Source: Comamonas composti DSM 21721
GTDB lineage: Bacteria > Pseudomonadota > Gammaproteobacteria > Burkholderiales > Burkholderiaceae_C
Assembly: GCF_000429845.1 (NCBI RefSeq)
Contig: NZ_AUCQ01000002.1
Span: forward strand, 186,001-250,000
Reading direction: 5' to 3'
Length of the DNA stretch: 64,000 nucleotides
The stretch's first letter is position 1, and every line of letters starts with the position of its first letter. Position numbers and translations under genes: made by a program. Of the stretch, positions 9,008 through 18,369 are shown one piece after another. The notes beneath the pieces were generated by a model. That model did no database searches. It worked only from the letters and a program-made list of their open reading frames with translations, and was not told where the DNA came from.

Positions 9008-9490
9008 ATGACCGACCCCATCACCATGCGCCCCATAGGCGTGATCCGCAGCCCCTTCCAGACGACTCTGGGCATGCCCATACAGACCGTGGCGGCGGCC
9101 GGGGTAGAGGGCACGCTCGAAGTCTTCGAGCCCTTTGCCCCGGGCCTGCGCGATATCGAAGGCTTTGAATACCTGATCGTGCTCACGCATCTGCACCAGG
9201 CCACGGAAAAGCTGGAAGTCGTGCCCTTCATGGACACCGTGAGCCACGGCGTCTTTGCGACCCGCGCACCGGCGCGGCCCAATCGCATAGGCCTGTCCAT
9301 CGTGCAACTGGTGGAGGTCCAGGGCCGTGTGCTGCGCTTTCGCGGCAACGACATGCTCGACGGCACGCCGGTACTGGACATCAAGCCCTATGTGCCCCGG
9401 CTGGATCTACGCACCACCGAGCGCATAGGCTGGTTCGACCAGGGCTTGCAGCGCCTGCCTTCCACGCTCTCCGACGAACGCATGAAGTAG
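9008..9490 (+). CDS. trmO: tRNA (N6-threonylcarbamoyladenosine(37)-N6)-methyltransferase
   Basis: A 160-residue protein of the TrmO/TsaA family, which methylates t6A37 of certain tRNAs using SAM. Motifs: RPIGVIRSPF, GLRDIEGFEYLIVLTHLHQ, VFATRAPARPNRIGLS and LDIKPYVPRLD. It lacks the C-terminal extension of E. coli TrmO, so it is the short form. The first ATG is used; a second in-frame ATG (MRPIGV) six codons later is possible. Ribosome-binding signals are weak at both. Confidence 0.9.
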   Translation: MTDPITMRPIGVIRSPFQTTLGMPIQTVAAAGVEGTLEVFEPFAPGLRDIEGFEYLIVLTHLHQATEKLEVVPFMDTVSHGVFATRAPARPNRIGLSIVQLVEVQGRVLRFRGNDMLDGTPVLDIKPYVPRLDLRTTERIGWFDQGLQRLPSTLSDERMK

Positions 9491-9510
9491 GCGCGGGCCA
9501 GAAGGCCGGC

Positions 9511-9723
9511 TCAGTCGTCGACGCCAATCATCACCGACGAGGCCTTGATCAGGCCATAGGCCTGCACGCCCTCCTTCAGTCCCAGGGCCTGGGCCGAGGT
9601 GCTGGTGATCGTGGACGTGATCTGCACACCGGGCGCGATCTCCAGCGTGACCTCGGTGGACACGGGACCGCGCACGATGGAGACCACCTTGCCGGGAAGA
9701 ATATTGCGGGCGCTGATTTTCAT
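9511..9723 (-). CDS. Molbindin-like TOBE domain protein
   Basis: A 70-residue single TOBE domain, the usual size of molbindins, which bind molybdate or tungstate as oligomers in the cytoplasm. Visible pattern: MKISARNILPGKVVSIVRG, STEVTLEIAPG, ITSTITSTSAQALGLKEG, YGLIKASSVMIG. The compact start at 9723 is chosen because the upstream in-frame extension has no domain character. No molybdate transporter gene adjoins it. Confidence 0.88.
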   Translation of the reverse strand: MKISARNILPGKVVSIVRGPVSTEVTLEIAPGVQITSTITSTSAQALGLKEGVQAYGLIKASSVMIGVDD

Positions 9724-10010
9724 GGACAACTCCGGTTCAGTCAGGGCATGCAGCACATGCCGATAGCCGTGCATTCTCGCACCGACCCAGGGGCGGCCTG
9801 CTGATCTGGCGCAGGCACGCAAGCGCTTTACCCCCTGCCAGCGCTTGCCGCAATGACCTGAAAAACTCCTGTGCAAGCGATCCTTCACCTGTTTTATCGA
9901 TTGATTTTAGAAAAACTAATCGTTATGAAAATATAACCAACAAATCTAAAGTACCTGCAGGCCAGGCCCCACTCTTTTCTTGCACGACCCGGGACCGGTC
10001 CCAAGGCACC
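9724..10010. other. Divergent intergenic region with a perfect GCGCTTG stem
   Basis: The region separates the molbindin gene (minus) from yeiH (plus). GCAAGCGCT at 9819-9827 and AGCGCTTGC at 9840-9848 form a perfect 9-bp inverted repeat with a 12-base loop, apparently a remnant of the GCGCTTG repeat family. Bases ~9890-9950 are unusually AT-rich for this window and probably hold the yeiH promoter. Confidence 0.55.
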
Positions 10011-11090
10011 ATGAACACCTCCGCCATTTCTTCTTCCCGGCCCCACGGCTGGATGCACAAAACCACAGCCCTGCTCCCCGGCCTGCTGCTGGCCGGCGCG
10101 ATTGCCGCCGTGGCCACCTGGGCGGCGGGCTTCGAAGCCGTTTCCTCCAAGGGACTGAGCCCGCTGACGCTGGCCATCCTCATGGGCCTGGTCATGGGCA
10201 ACACCGTCTACCCGACCCTGGCCGGCACCTGCAACAGCGGCGTGGGCTTTGCCAAGCAGCGCCTGCTGCGCCTGGGCATCATTCTTTACGGCCTGCGTCT
10301 CACATTTCAGGACATAGGCCAGGTCGGCATGGCCGGCGTGCTCATCGATGCGCTGGTGCTGAGCAGCACCTTCCTGCTCGCCCAGTGGATAGGCCAGAGC
10401 CTGCTGGGCATGGACCGGCGCACGACCCTGCTCATCGGCGCGGGCCACAGCATCTGCGGCGCGGCCGCCGTGCTGGCCGCCGAGCCCGTGGTCAAGGGCC
10501 GCAGCGAGGACGTGGCCGTGGCCGTGGCCACCGTGGTGGTGTTCGGCACCATCAGCACCTTTCTCTATCCGGCCCTGTTCCGCCTGAACATCCAGCACGG
10601 CTGGATGGCCGCCGACCTGCTGCAATACGGCATGTACGTGGGCTCCACGGTGCACGAGGTGGCCCAGGTCGTGGCCGCCGGCGAAGCCATAGGCCCTCTG
10701 GCCACCGATGTGGCCGTGATCTCCAAGATGGTGCGCGTGATGATGCTGGCGCCGTTCCTGCTGATCCTGTCCATGTGGCTGTCGCGCAGCGAGCGCTCCC
10801 AGGACGCGGCCGCTGGCGGCAGCCGGATCATGATTCCCTGGTTCGCCGTGGGCTTTGTGGTCATGGCCGGCATCAACTCCCTGGGCGTGCTGCCCAGGCC
10901 CGTGGTGACTGCGGGCATCCAGTTCGACAACGCCCTGCTGGCCATTGCCATGGCGGCCCTGGGCCTGACCACCCATGTCAAGGCCGTGCGCGCCGCAGGC
11001 GCCAGGCCGCTGCTGCTCACGGCCTTGCTGTTCGTCTGGCTGCTGGTCGCCGGCCTGGCACTGAATGTCTGGATACCCAGACTGTTCTAA
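10011..11090 (+). CDS. yeiH: YeiH family putative sulfate exporter
   Basis: A 359-residue integral membrane protein (UPF0324/YeiH) with about ten hydrophobic segments. Conserved features: SPLTLAILMGLVMGNTVYP, GVGFAKQRLLRLGIILYGLRLTFQDI, IGAGHSICGAAAVLA and GMYVGSTVHEVAQVVAA. Family annotation as a sulfate or solute exporter rests on weak evidence. The stop is followed directly by a palindromic repeat element and then an intrinsic terminator near 11348. Confidence 0.88.
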   Translation: MNTSAISSSRPHGWMHKTTALLPGLLLAGAIAAVATWAAGFEAVSSKGLSPLTLAILMGLVMGNTVYPTLAGTCNSGVGFAKQRLLRLGIILYGLRLTFQDIGQVGMAGVLIDALVLSSTFLLAQWIGQSLLGMDRRTTLLIGAGHSICGAAAVLAAEPVVKGRSEDVAVAVATVVVFGTISTFLYPALFRLNIQHGWMAADLLQYGMYVGSTVHEVAQVVAAGEAIGPLATDVAVISKMVRVMMLAPFLLILSMWLSRSERSQDAAAGGSRIMIPWFAVGFVVMAGINSLGVLPRPVVTAGIQFDNALLAIAMAALGLTTHVKAVRAAGARPLLLTALLFVWLLVAGLALNVWIPRLF

Positions 11091-11273
11091 GAGCGTGTTT
11101 ACGATCTCTACGCAGGCGCGTTGGAGCGCAATCGGGATGAGTTCGAGTCGATGGGGCGCAGCTTGCACCGGGGTGCAAGCAAGCTTTAGCGCTAGAAAAT
11201 AGCCCGATTTCGCTCCAACCCTTCGGGACAGTGCCTTTGCGGGCGCGCCGCGAGGAGATCGTGAACGCGCTCT
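11090..11273. repeat. 130-bp palindromic repeat, copy 1, with an extra outer arm
   Basis: Three nested inverted repeats are visible. The outer arms AGAGCGTGTTTACGATCTC (11090-11108) and GAGATCGTGAACGCGCTCT (11255-11273) pair with two mismatches. The middle arms GTTGGAGCGCAATCGGG (11120-11136) and CCCGATTTCGCTCCAAC (11203-11219) pair with one mismatch. The inner stem GCTTGCACC (11161-11169) pairs perfectly with GGTGCAAGC (11172-11180). Bases 11090-11219 match the reverse complement of 59725-59854 over all 130 bases without a gap, with about six differences by eye. No open reading frame of note lies inside. Confidence 0.85.
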
Positions 11274-11288
11274 AAAAAATAAAAAGAG

Positions 11289-11303
11289 AGCTGCTAGCGC
11301 TTG
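11289..11303. repeat. GCGCTTG repeat, left arm only
   Basis: AGCTGCTAGCGCTTG is identical to the arm consensus of the other copies. The expected right arm is not recognisable; in its place lies a terminator-like hairpin at 11348-11368. Confidence 0.6.
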
Positions 11304-11347
11304 CCTGTAAACGATTTTATATAGAAATCACTTTGAAACCATGATCT

Positions 11348-11374
11348 GGAGAGCGCAAGCCGCTCTCCTTTTTT
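11348..11374 (+). terminator. Intrinsic terminator downstream of yeiH
   Basis: GGAGAGCG (11348-11355), loop CAAGC, CGCTCTCC (11361-11368), then a run of T. A perfect 8-bp GC-rich stem and a T-tract on the plus strand fit termination of yeiH transcription before the MarR gene. Confidence 0.75.
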
Positions 11375-11412
11375 ATTTCAGCACAAGCCCGCGCATTCCA
11401 TGGGGGCTCCAA

Positions 11413-11431
11413 TAGTTTGCAATGCAAATTA
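11413..11431. promoter_or_regulatory. Palindrome upstream of the MarR gene, candidate operator
   Basis: TTTGCAATGCAAA (11416-11428) is a perfect palindrome around a central A, extending to TAgTTTGCA/TGCAAAtTA. It lies about 30 bases before the MarR start codon, where autoregulatory MarR sites usually sit. Confidence 0.5.
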
Positions 11432-11458
11432 TTTGAAAGAGCAGCAGAATCAGGCCCC

Positions 11459-11941
11459 ATGTCTTTTGCCCAAGCTCCTGCTCGCGCCCGTCTGGGTTTT
11501 TCCATGGTCACCCTGGTCCGTCAGTGGCGGCGCCAGGTCGAGGAGCAACTGGCCGCCGACGGCCTGACCGATGCTACCTGGGCGCCGCTGTTGCACCTGC
11601 GCGCCTGGGGTGATGGCGTCACGCAAAAGCAGCTGGCCGAAAGCGTGGGCCTGGACGGCTCCAGCCTGGTGCGGCTGCTGGACATACTCCAGGGCCATGG
11701 CTGGATAGAGCGCCGCGCCGATCCCGACGACCGGCGCAACAAGCGCATCTTTCTGACCCCGCAAGGCAACCAGGCCGTGGACCGCGTGCGCGCCACCATG
11801 CTGCAGGCCGAGCTGGCCATGCTCCAGGATCTGCAGGACAGCGAGGTCGATGCCATGCTGGCCGGTCTGGACAAGATCCGCGCGCGCATGAACGCGCTGC
11901 GCACGCCGGCCGCCTCTTCCGCAGGCGAGGCGCGCGCATGA
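11459..11941 (+). CDS. MarR family transcriptional regulator
   Basis: A 160-residue protein. The MarR winged helix is clear: DATWAPLLHLRAWGDGVTQKQLAESVGLDGSSLVRLLDILQGHGWIERRADPDDRRNKRIFLT. The DxRxxR wing signature (DPDDRRNKR) is intact. ATG 11459 (MSFAQAP) is preferred because the longer frame begins with TTG inside the candidate operator. The gene overlaps the FUSC transporter gene by four bases (ATGA), so the two form an operon, probably a regulated aromatic-acid or drug efflux unit. Confidence 0.88.
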   Translation: MSFAQAPARARLGFSMVTLVRQWRRQVEEQLAADGLTDATWAPLLHLRAWGDGVTQKQLAESVGLDGSSLVRLLDILQGHGWIERRADPDDRRNKRIFLTPQGNQAVDRVRATMLQAELAMLQDLQDSEVDAMLAGLDKIRARMNALRTPAASSAGEARA

Positions 11942-13932
11942 GCAGCGAGAGCGCCTATGCAAGCCGCTACGGCCGGTGGCTGAGCCGCGCCACGCGCTGG
12001 GGCTTCGATGCCGCGCGCCTGCGCCAGCACCTGCGCACCGCCTTTGCGGCCTGCCTGGCCCTGATCGCCGCCTGGCAGTTGGGACTGGATCATCCCCAGT
12101 GGGCGGCGATGACGGTCTGGGCCGCGTCCCAGCCGCTGCGCGGCCAGTTGCTGGAGAAGAGCTTTTTCCGCGTCGCAGGCACCGTGGTCGGCACAGCCGT
12201 GGGCGTGGGCCTGGTGCTGCTGGCTCAGGGCAATCTGGCCTGGCTGATCACGGGGCTCGCGATCTGGCTCGGGCTTTGCGCAGGCATAGGCAATCTGCAG
12301 CGCAGCTTCGTCTCCTACGGCACCATGCTGTCCGGCTATTCGGCGGCCATGGTGGCCTTGCTGGACACGGGCCGGCAGGGCGATGTCTTCGCGCTGGGCT
12401 GGGACCGCCTGTTCACGGCCTTGACGGGCGTGTTCGCGGCCCTGCTCGTGGGCTGGCTGTTCACGCCCAAGGGCTCGGGCATTCCCGGCAATGCCGAGCT
12501 GCGCCAGCTGTGCGCCCGCCTGCTGCGCGATCTGGCCGACGGCCTGCAGGCGCGCGGGCGCTCGTCCCTGGGCTCGCAGGAGCTGGCCCGGCGCCTGCTG
12601 GCCATGAGCGCCATGGAAGACGGTCTGGACGCGCATGGTGCAGGCTCCATGCGCTCGCGCGAGGCCGTGCGCTCCATGCGCAGACTCATGAACGCCCAGA
12701 TCTCGGCCCTGCTGTGGCTGCGCGATGCGCCCAGCCTGCCCGAGCCCAAGGGCCTGAACCAGGCCGATGCCGAGCAGGCAGCCCAGGCCTTGCGCGAAGC
12801 CGCCCTCCTCCTCGAAACCCAGGCCCAGCCCCATGAGGCCGTGACCCGGCTCGCCGAGGCGCGCCAGGCGCTCACCGGCTGGCATGCGGCCGCCGAGGTC
12901 CTGACCCCGCTCACCCTCTCGCTGCAAGCCCATATAGCCGCTGCCGGCAACACGCCGCTGCCGGCCGCCCACGGCGCGCGCCAATGGCCCGTGGTGCTGC
13001 ACAGCGACTGGCTGGGCGCGCGCCGCGCCATGCTGCGCGCAGCCCTGTCCATCGTGATCGCCGGCATGTTCTGGATTGCCACGGGCTGGGAAGGCGGCGC
13101 CTACATGCTGCTGGGCCTGTCCATCATGCTCACCGTCTTCTCCAGCTTCGAGAACCCTGCGGCCACCATGCGCCACGTGGTGATAGGCCAGGCCCTGGGC
13201 GTTCTCGTGGCCCTGGCCTGCCAGTGGCTGGTCTGGCCTTTCGTGCACGGCCCGGCTTCGCAGGTGCTGAGCATGCTGCCCTTCATCTACCTGGGCGCCC
13301 TGCTGTTTTCGCACCGGCGCACCATGCTCTCGGGCTATGACTGCTGCATGGTGCTGCTGCTTTTGCTCTACCCCCTGCAGGTGCAGGACAGCGGCTTTGC
13401 ACACTCCCTGGCCCTGGGTCTGGCCGTGGTTGCGGGGCCGCTGGCCGGCTGGGCCGCCTACCGCTTCATATTGCCCGTGACGCTCAAAGGCAGGCTGCAA
13501 GCGCTGCACAGCATGATGGTCCACGATCTGCAGGACATGGCGGCCACGCAACTGCATGCGCGCGACGCCCGGGCCTGGCGCGCACGCCTGTACCACCGGC
13601 TCATCAGCCTGGTGCGCCTGACCGAACAGGCCGGCGGCCAGCACAGCAGCCAGGCCGCCGAATCCGGCATCGCCACCCTGCACCTGGGACGCGCCATACA
13701 AAGCCTGCACGAGCTGGCTCATGACCGTCACCTGCCCGAAGGCACGCAACGCGCCCGGCGTGCCGCCCTGCTGCGGCTGCAGCAGCTGCAGGCCAGGCCC
13801 GAGGCCAGCGCCCGCCTGCTCCAGGCGCTGGCACTGCGCCTAGCTGCCAACCATGCGCCCGAAGCCAGGCTGCTGGACAAGGCCGCCCGCGAGCTGCGTC
13901 AGCATCTGGATTTTTTTGCGGGCAGCATCTAA
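11938..13932 (+). CDS. FUSC family membrane protein (AaeB-like aromatic acid exporter)
   Basis: A 664-residue protein with two hydrophobic blocks, about residues 35-165 and 365-510, separated by a soluble helical region, the layout of FUSC/AaeB proteins. Recognisable parts: HPQWAAMTVWAASQPLRGQ near the N terminus and the paired second membrane block beginning RRAMLRAALSIVIAGMFWIATGW. AaeB-type proteins export hydroxybenzoates together with a membrane-fusion partner. No such partner gene is adjacent, which is a gap in the expected system. Confidence 0.85.
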   Translation: MSSESAYASRYGRWLSRATRWGFDAARLRQHLRTAFAACLALIAAWQLGLDHPQWAAMTVWAASQPLRGQLLEKSFFRVAGTVVGTAVGVGLVLLAQGNLAWLITGLAIWLGLCAGIGNLQRSFVSYGTMLSGYSAAMVALLDTGRQGDVFALGWDRLFTALTGVFAALLVGWLFTPKGSGIPGNAELRQLCARLLRDLADGLQARGRSSLGSQELARRLLAMSAMEDGLDAHGAGSMRSREAVRSMRRLMNAQISALLWLRDAPSLPEPKGLNQADAEQAAQALREAALLLETQAQPHEAVTRLAEARQALTGWHAAAEVLTPLTLSLQAHIAAAGNTPLPAAHGARQWPVVLHSDWLGARRAMLRAALSIVIAGMFWIATGWEGGAYMLLGLSIMLTVFSSFENPAATMRHVVIGQALGVLVALACQWLVWPFVHGPASQVLSMLPFIYLGALLFSHRRTMLSGYDCCMVLLLLLYPLQVQDSGFAHSLALGLAVVAGPLAGWAAYRFILPVTLKGRLQALHSMMVHDLQDMAATQLHARDARAWRARLYHRLISLVRLTEQAGGQHSSQAAESGIATLHLGRAIQSLHELAHDRHLPEGTQRARRAALLRLQQLQARPEASARLLQALALRLAANHAPEARLLDKAARELRQHLDFFAGSI

Positions 13933-14026
13933 AAACCAAGCCGCACCGCAGACCATACAAACATGCGGGTCATGCATGCCATGCCCAAGGGATTGCTCTT
14001 GTCTCGGCAGAACAAAACCATGGCCA

Positions 14027-14089
14027 GAGCCGCCTCGCGGCGAAGGCCTCGCCCCTGGGGGAAAGACGTCCTTCACCGCGAGGCGGCTC
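14027..14089. terminator. Long stem-loop between convergent genes
   Basis: A 20-bp left arm (14027-14046, beginning GAGCCGCCTCGCGG) pairs with 14070-14089 (ending CCGCGAGGCGGCTC) with one mismatch around a 23-base loop. It lies between the FUSC gene and the convergent dehydrogenase gene. There is no T-run, so it may be a bidirectional mRNA-end structure or a REP-like element. Confidence 0.6.
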
Positions 14090-14097
14090 AGGGAGGA

Positions 14098-15555
14098 TCA
14101 GACCGCAGCGATGGAGACGGCCTTGGAGATCAGATAGGCCTCCAGCGCCTCGGGCCCGCCCTCGGAGCCATAGCCCGAGTCCTTGATGCCGCCAAAAGGC
14201 ATTTCGGCGGAAGCCACGGCCGGCTGGTTGATCCACAGCATGCCGGTCTCCACGCGCCGGGCCAGCAGCTGCGCGGTCTTGATGGAGCGTGTGAACGCAT
14301 AGGCTGCGAGCCCATAGGACAGGCGATTGGCCTCGGCGATTGCCTCGTCCAGATCGTCAAAGCCGCGCACCGCAGCCACGGGGCCAAACGGTTCCTGGTT
14401 GAAGATCTCGGCGCTCAAGGGCACATCGCCCAGCACCGTGGGCGCAAAGAAGTTGCCCTTCTCGCCCAGTGCCTTGCCGCCGGCCAGCAGCTTGGCGCCC
14501 TGCTTTTGCGCATCCTCGATGAGCGCGGTCAGGGCAGTCACGCGGCGCGGATTGGCCAGCGGGCCCATTTGCGTGTCCTGCTCCAGGCCGTTGCCGACCT
14601 TGAGCGCCTCGGCATGGGCCACCAAAGCGCGCGTGAACGCCTCGCGCACGCTGTTGTGCACCAGAAAGCGCGTGGGCGAGATGCAGACCTGGCCTGCATT
14701 GCGGAACTTGGAGACACCTGCGGCCTTGACGGCCAGGGCCACATCCGCATCCTCGGCCACGATCACGGGCGCGTGGCCGCCCAGCTCCATGGTGCAGCGC
14801 TTCATGTGCTGACCGGCCAGGGCCGCAAGCTGCTTGCCCACGGCCGTGGAGCCCGTGAAGGTGATCTTGCGGATCACGGGATGGGCAATCAGGTAGGAGG
14901 AAATCTGGGCCGGATCGCCATAGACCAGGCCGATCACCCCCGCAGGCACTCCCGCATCCACAAAGCACTTGAGCAGGGCTGCGGGCGCAGCCGGAGTTTC
15001 CTCGGGCGCCTTGCACAGGAACGAGCAGCCCGTGGCCAGGGCGGCGCCGATCTTGCGCACGATCTGGTTGATGGGAAAGTTCCAGGGCGTGAACGCAGCC
15101 ACCGGACCCACGGGCTCCTTGATGACCAGTTGCTGCACATCGATCTTGCGCGAGGGCACGATGCGGCCATAGATGCGCAACGCCTCGTCGGCAAACCACT
15201 CGATGATGCCCACACCGGCCAGCACCTCGCCCCGGGCCTCGACCAGGGGCTTGCCCTGCTCCTGGGTCAGCAGCGCGGCAATCTCGTCGGCCCGCTCCTT
15301 GAGCAGGGCGGCCGCGCGGCGCATGATGGCACCGCGCTCGTGCGCGGATACGTCGCGCCACAGCGCAAAGCCTTTTTCCGCAGCCGCCAGCGCGCGATCG
15401 AGGTCCGCAATGTCCGCATGGGCCACATGACCAATCACCTCGCCCGTGGCAGGGTTGCGCACGGCGATTTTCCTGCCGCCCGCAGCGTCCTGCCATTGGC
15501 CGTCGATGAGCAATTGGGTGTCCTGGTAGGCGGTTGCATGGTTTGCAGCGTTCAT
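14098..15555 (-). CDS. gabD: NAD(P)-dependent succinate-semialdehyde dehydrogenase
   Basis: A 485-residue aldehyde dehydrogenase, closest in pattern to GabD. It oxidises succinate semialdehyde to succinate at the end of GABA breakdown, although related enzymes act on glutarate or 2-oxoglutarate semialdehyde. Motifs: [29 protein letters not shown] (cofactor site), the general base in MELGGHAP, the catalytic Cys in [10 protein letters not shown], and [14 protein letters not shown]. All key residues are present. No gabT or regulator lies beside it, so the exact substrate is uncertain. Confidence 0.85.
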   Translation of the reverse strand: MNAANHATAYQDTQLLIDGQWQDAAGGRKIAVRNPATGEVIGHVAHADIADLDRALAAAEKGFALWRDVSAHERGAIMRRAAALLKERADEIAALLTQEQGKPLVEARGEVLAGVGIIEWFADEALRIYGRIVPSRKIDVQQLVIKEPVGPVAAFTPWNFPINQIVRKIGAALATGCSFLCKAPEETPAAPAALLKCFVDAGVPAGVIGLVYGDPAQISSYLIAHPVIRKITFTGSTAVGKQLAALAGQHMKRCTMELGGHAPVIVAEDADVALAVKAAGVSKFRNAGQVCISPTRFLVHNSVREAFTRALVAHAEALKVGNGLEQDTQMGPLANPRRVTALTALIEDAQKQGAKLLAGGKALGEKGNFFAPTVLGDVPLSAEIFNQEPFGPVAAVRGFDDLDEAIAEANRLSYGLAAYAFTRSIKTAQLLARRVETGMLWINQPAVASAEMPFGGIKDSGYGSEGGPEALEAYLISKAVSIAAV

Positions 15556-15714
15556 CTGATGTCTCGGAGGCGCAGGCCTTCATCCCCCTTTGATGTCCGG
15601 GGCCTGCTGGTTGATGTGCAAGGGGAGCTTGATTCTAGAGTCTGCTCGGATTATTTACGCCTCTCTTGCCAAGCATGAAAAGACCCTATGCCCAGACTGC
15701 GGATTCATGCAGGC

Positions 15715-16626
15715 TCAGGCAGCGAAGCGCCGCACGCACGCCACGCACAACAACACGCCCACGGTCACACCCAACATGGCCGGGCTCACGGCTTCGTCCA
15801 GCAACCAGGCCGCCAAGGCAAAACCCAGCAAGGGCTGCAACAGCTGCAACTGGCCCACGGCCGCAATCCCGCCCTGGGCCAGGCCCCGGTACCAAAAAAC
15901 AAAACCCAGCCACATGCTGCACAAGGCCACATAGGCCAGCGACCACCAGGCCGGGGCCCGCACCTGTGTCAGATCGCTGGGCCACAGCCACAGCGTCAGC
16001 GGCAGCATCACCGGCAGCGACAGCACCAAGGCCCAGCTGATGACCTGCCAACCGCCCAGGCTGCGCGACAGCCTGGCGCCTTCGGCATAACCCAGACCGC
16101 ACAGGGCCACGGCCAGCAGCATCAGCGCGTCGCCCTGCCACGATGACGCGCCCCCCTGGACCAGCGCAAAGCCCATGACCAGGGCAGCGCCCAGCAGCGA
16201 GAACAGCCAGAACGCGGGCCGCAGACGTTCCCCCCCGCGCCACACGCCACACACCGCGGTGCACAGCGGCAGCAAGGCCACCCAGACAATGGAATGCGCT
16301 GCCGTGACCTGCTGCAGCGCCAATGCGGTCAGCAGCGGAAAGCCCAGCACCACGCCCAAGGCGACTACGAGCAGAGAAGCAATCTGGCTGCGCATGGGGC
16401 GCTTTTGTTTGAATAGCAGCAACACTGCCAAGGCCAGCACCGCAGCCATGCTGGCCCGGGCCACCGTCAGCCACAGTGGCGGCAAATCCAGCACGGCCAG
16501 GCGCGTGGCCGGCAGCGAGCCGCTGAAGATCACCACGCCAATCAGGCCGTTGAGCCAGCCTTGCGAAGCCTGCGGGCTGTGGGTGTGGGGAGAGGGGGAA
16601 GGAAAGGGGGAGGCAATCAAAGTCAT
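15715..16626 (-). CDS. EamA/DMT family transporter
   Basis: A 303-residue membrane protein with about ten hydrophobic helices in two EamA halves (VIFSGSLPATRLAVLDLPPLWLTVARA ... GDALMLLAVALCGLGYAEGARLSR). Proteins of this family export or import small metabolites. It diverges from a MocR regulator gene 97 bases away, a frequent arrangement in which the MocR protein controls the transporter. The ATG at 16626 (MTLIA) is chosen; a start five codons earlier is possible. Confidence 0.85.
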   Translation of the reverse strand: MTLIASPFPSPSPHTHSPQASQGWLNGLIGVVIFSGSLPATRLAVLDLPPLWLTVARASMAAVLALAVLLLFKQKRPMRSQIASLLVVALGVVLGFPLLTALALQQVTAAHSIVWVALLPLCTAVCGVWRGGERLRPAFWLFSLLGAALVMGFALVQGGASSWQGDALMLLAVALCGLGYAEGARLSRSLGGWQVISWALVLSLPVMLPLTLWLWPSDLTQVRAPAWWSLAYVALCSMWLGFVFWYRGLAQGGIAAVGQLQLLQPLLGFALAAWLLDEAVSPAMLGVTVGVLLCVACVRRFAA

Positions 16627-16723
16627 AGCGGTGTGCTGCAAAACAAAAAACCAGAGCAGGCCATGCTAGGCCTCAATACCAATACAATCAAAAAATTGTC
16701 ATGCATACAAAAGCCTGAAGACC

Positions 16724-18079
16724 ATGTCACGCACCCGCACCTCCCGCTACCAGTTGGTGGTCGATCGCCTGGCCGCAGCCATACGCAGCGGGCAGTTGCC
16801 CGCTGGCAGCCGTTTGCCCACCCACCGGCAACTGGCGGCACGTGAAGGCCTGGCCCTGGTCACGGCCAGCCGTGTATATGCCGAGCTGGCCGCCATGGGC
16901 CTGGTCAGCGGCGAAACCGGGCGTGGCAGCTTTGTGAAGGAAACCGCCCTGCCCCCGGGCCATGGTCTCGACATTCCCCCTGCTCCGGCGGGCAGCATGG
17001 ACCTGAGCTTCAACATGCCCACCCAACCCGGCCAGGCCGAGTTGCTGCGCACCGCCTTGCGCCAACTGGCCCTGACCGGCGACCTGGACGCCTTGCTGCG
17101 CTACCAGCCCCATGGTGGCCGCCCGCGCGACCGCGCCGCCGTGGCCCAGCATCTGCACAGCCGCGGCCTGCAGGTGGGGGGCGAGCAGGTGGTGTTGACG
17201 GATGGCGCACAGCATGGGCTGACCGTGTCCTTGATGGCGCGGCTGGCACCCGGCGATGTGGTGGCCGTGGACGCACTGAGCTACCCCGGCTTCAAACTGC
17301 TGGCCCAGCAGCTGCACCTGGAGCTGCTGCCCATTCCCAGCACCCCCCAGGGACCGGATATGGCGACGCTGCAGCAGCTATGCCAGCAGCGCAGCGTGCG
17401 TGCCATCTACGCCCAGCCCACGCTGCACAACCCCCTGGGCTGGGTGCTCCCGCTTTCGCAGCGCCAACAGCTGGTGGAGATTGCCCGCAGCCATGATTTG
17501 ACCTTGATAGAAGACGCGGCCTATGCCTATCTGGCAGACCCGGCGCCGCCGCCGTTGGCCGCACTGGCACCGGAGCGCACGCTGTATGTGTCGGGCCTGT
17601 CCAAAAGCGTGGCCTCCGGGCTGCGTGTGGGCTGGGTGGCGGCACCTCCGGCCTGGGTGCCCGCCCTGGAGCGCGCCATACGCGCCACCACCTGGAACAC
17701 CCCCGGGGTGATGACGGCCATGGCCTGCGGCTGGCTGGAGGACGGCACCGTGGCCCAGCTCGAGACCAGCAAACGCGCCGATGCCCGCCAGCGCCAGCAG
17801 ATCGCCACCCGCGTGCTGGGCGCACTGCTGCCCGAGCTGCCGCGCATGGCCCACCCCCACTCCTACTTTCTGTGGCTGCCGCTGCCACCCGAGGTGCGCG
17901 CAGACCAGGTGGCCCAGGCCTTGCTGCAGCAGCATATTGCCGCCTCCACGGCCCAGCCTTTTGCCACCACGGCGCAGACGCCGCACGCGCTGCGCCTGGC
18001 GCTGGCATCGCTGCCCCTGCCCTTGCTGGAGCAGGCACTGCAGCAAGTGGGGCAAACGGTGCTGGATTTCAGCGCTTGA
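16724..18079 (+). CDS. MocR-type regulator (GntR helix-turn-helix fused to aminotransferase fold)
   Basis: A 451-residue protein. Residues 1-75 are a GntR winged helix (LVVDRLAAAIRSGQLPAGSRLPTHRQLAAREGLALVTASRVYAELAAMGLV). The rest is a fold-type I aminotransferase domain with the PLP-binding lysine in YVSGLSKSVASGLRVGW at about residue 292. MocR proteins sense PLP and an amino compound to regulate a divergent gene, here most likely the EamA transporter. All landmark residues are present. Confidence 0.9.
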   Translation: MSRTRTSRYQLVVDRLAAAIRSGQLPAGSRLPTHRQLAAREGLALVTASRVYAELAAMGLVSGETGRGSFVKETALPPGHGLDIPPAPAGSMDLSFNMPTQPGQAELLRTALRQLALTGDLDALLRYQPHGGRPRDRAAVAQHLHSRGLQVGGEQVVLTDGAQHGLTVSLMARLAPGDVVAVDALSYPGFKLLAQQLHLELLPIPSTPQGPDMATLQQLCQQRSVRAIYAQPTLHNPLGWVLPLSQRQQLVEIARSHDLTLIEDAAYAYLADPAPPPLAALAPERTLYVSGLSKSVASGLRVGWVAAPPAWVPALERAIRATTWNTPGVMTAMACGWLEDGTVAQLETSKRADARQRQQIATRVLGALLPELPRMAHPHSYFLWLPLPPEVRADQVAQALLQQHIAASTAQPFATTAQTPHALRLALASLPLPLLEQALQQVGQTVLDFSA

Positions 18080-18321
18080 GCCAGCCCTGACGCCGCTGCC
18101 ACAGCCCATCCACCATGACCCCCAGCGCAATGCCCACGCCATAGGCCAGCAGATCCAGCGGATCAAAGCCATTGCCCAGCACCAGATAGGCCAACAGCGC
18201 GAGCCGCCAGCGGGAACGGTGGAAAGCGGGAGAAGCAGGCATGAAAAACCAGGGCCGGAATGCCTCCGGCTAGCAAGTGCAGCGCAAGTGCAGCAAGGGC
18301 TTTCAACAGCCCCACAGTCAT
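18069..18321 (-). pseudogene. Possible DUF2809-like membrane protein remnant
   Basis: Two short pieces in different frames on the minus strand. The first (from the ATG at 18321) reads MTVGLLKALAALALHLLAGG. The second (18242-18069, 57 residues) reads LALLAYLVLGNGFDPLDLLAYGVG and ends WLKR at a stop overlapping the MocR gene end. The DLLAYGVG ending recalls the C terminus of small DUF2809 proteins, but the expected middle is missing. I regard it as a deleted or frameshifted remnant; a genuine 57-residue membrane peptide is the alternative. Confidence 0.35.
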
Positions 18322-18369
18322 ATCAAGCGATTCTAGGCAAGAGTATCTGCACTCCTGCTTGTGCATGCC

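Noticed and set aside
13963-15678. A 571-codon plus-strand frame opposite the semialdehyde dehydrogenase gene
   Set aside because: It is a shadow of the dehydrogenase, which has all family motifs on the minus strand.
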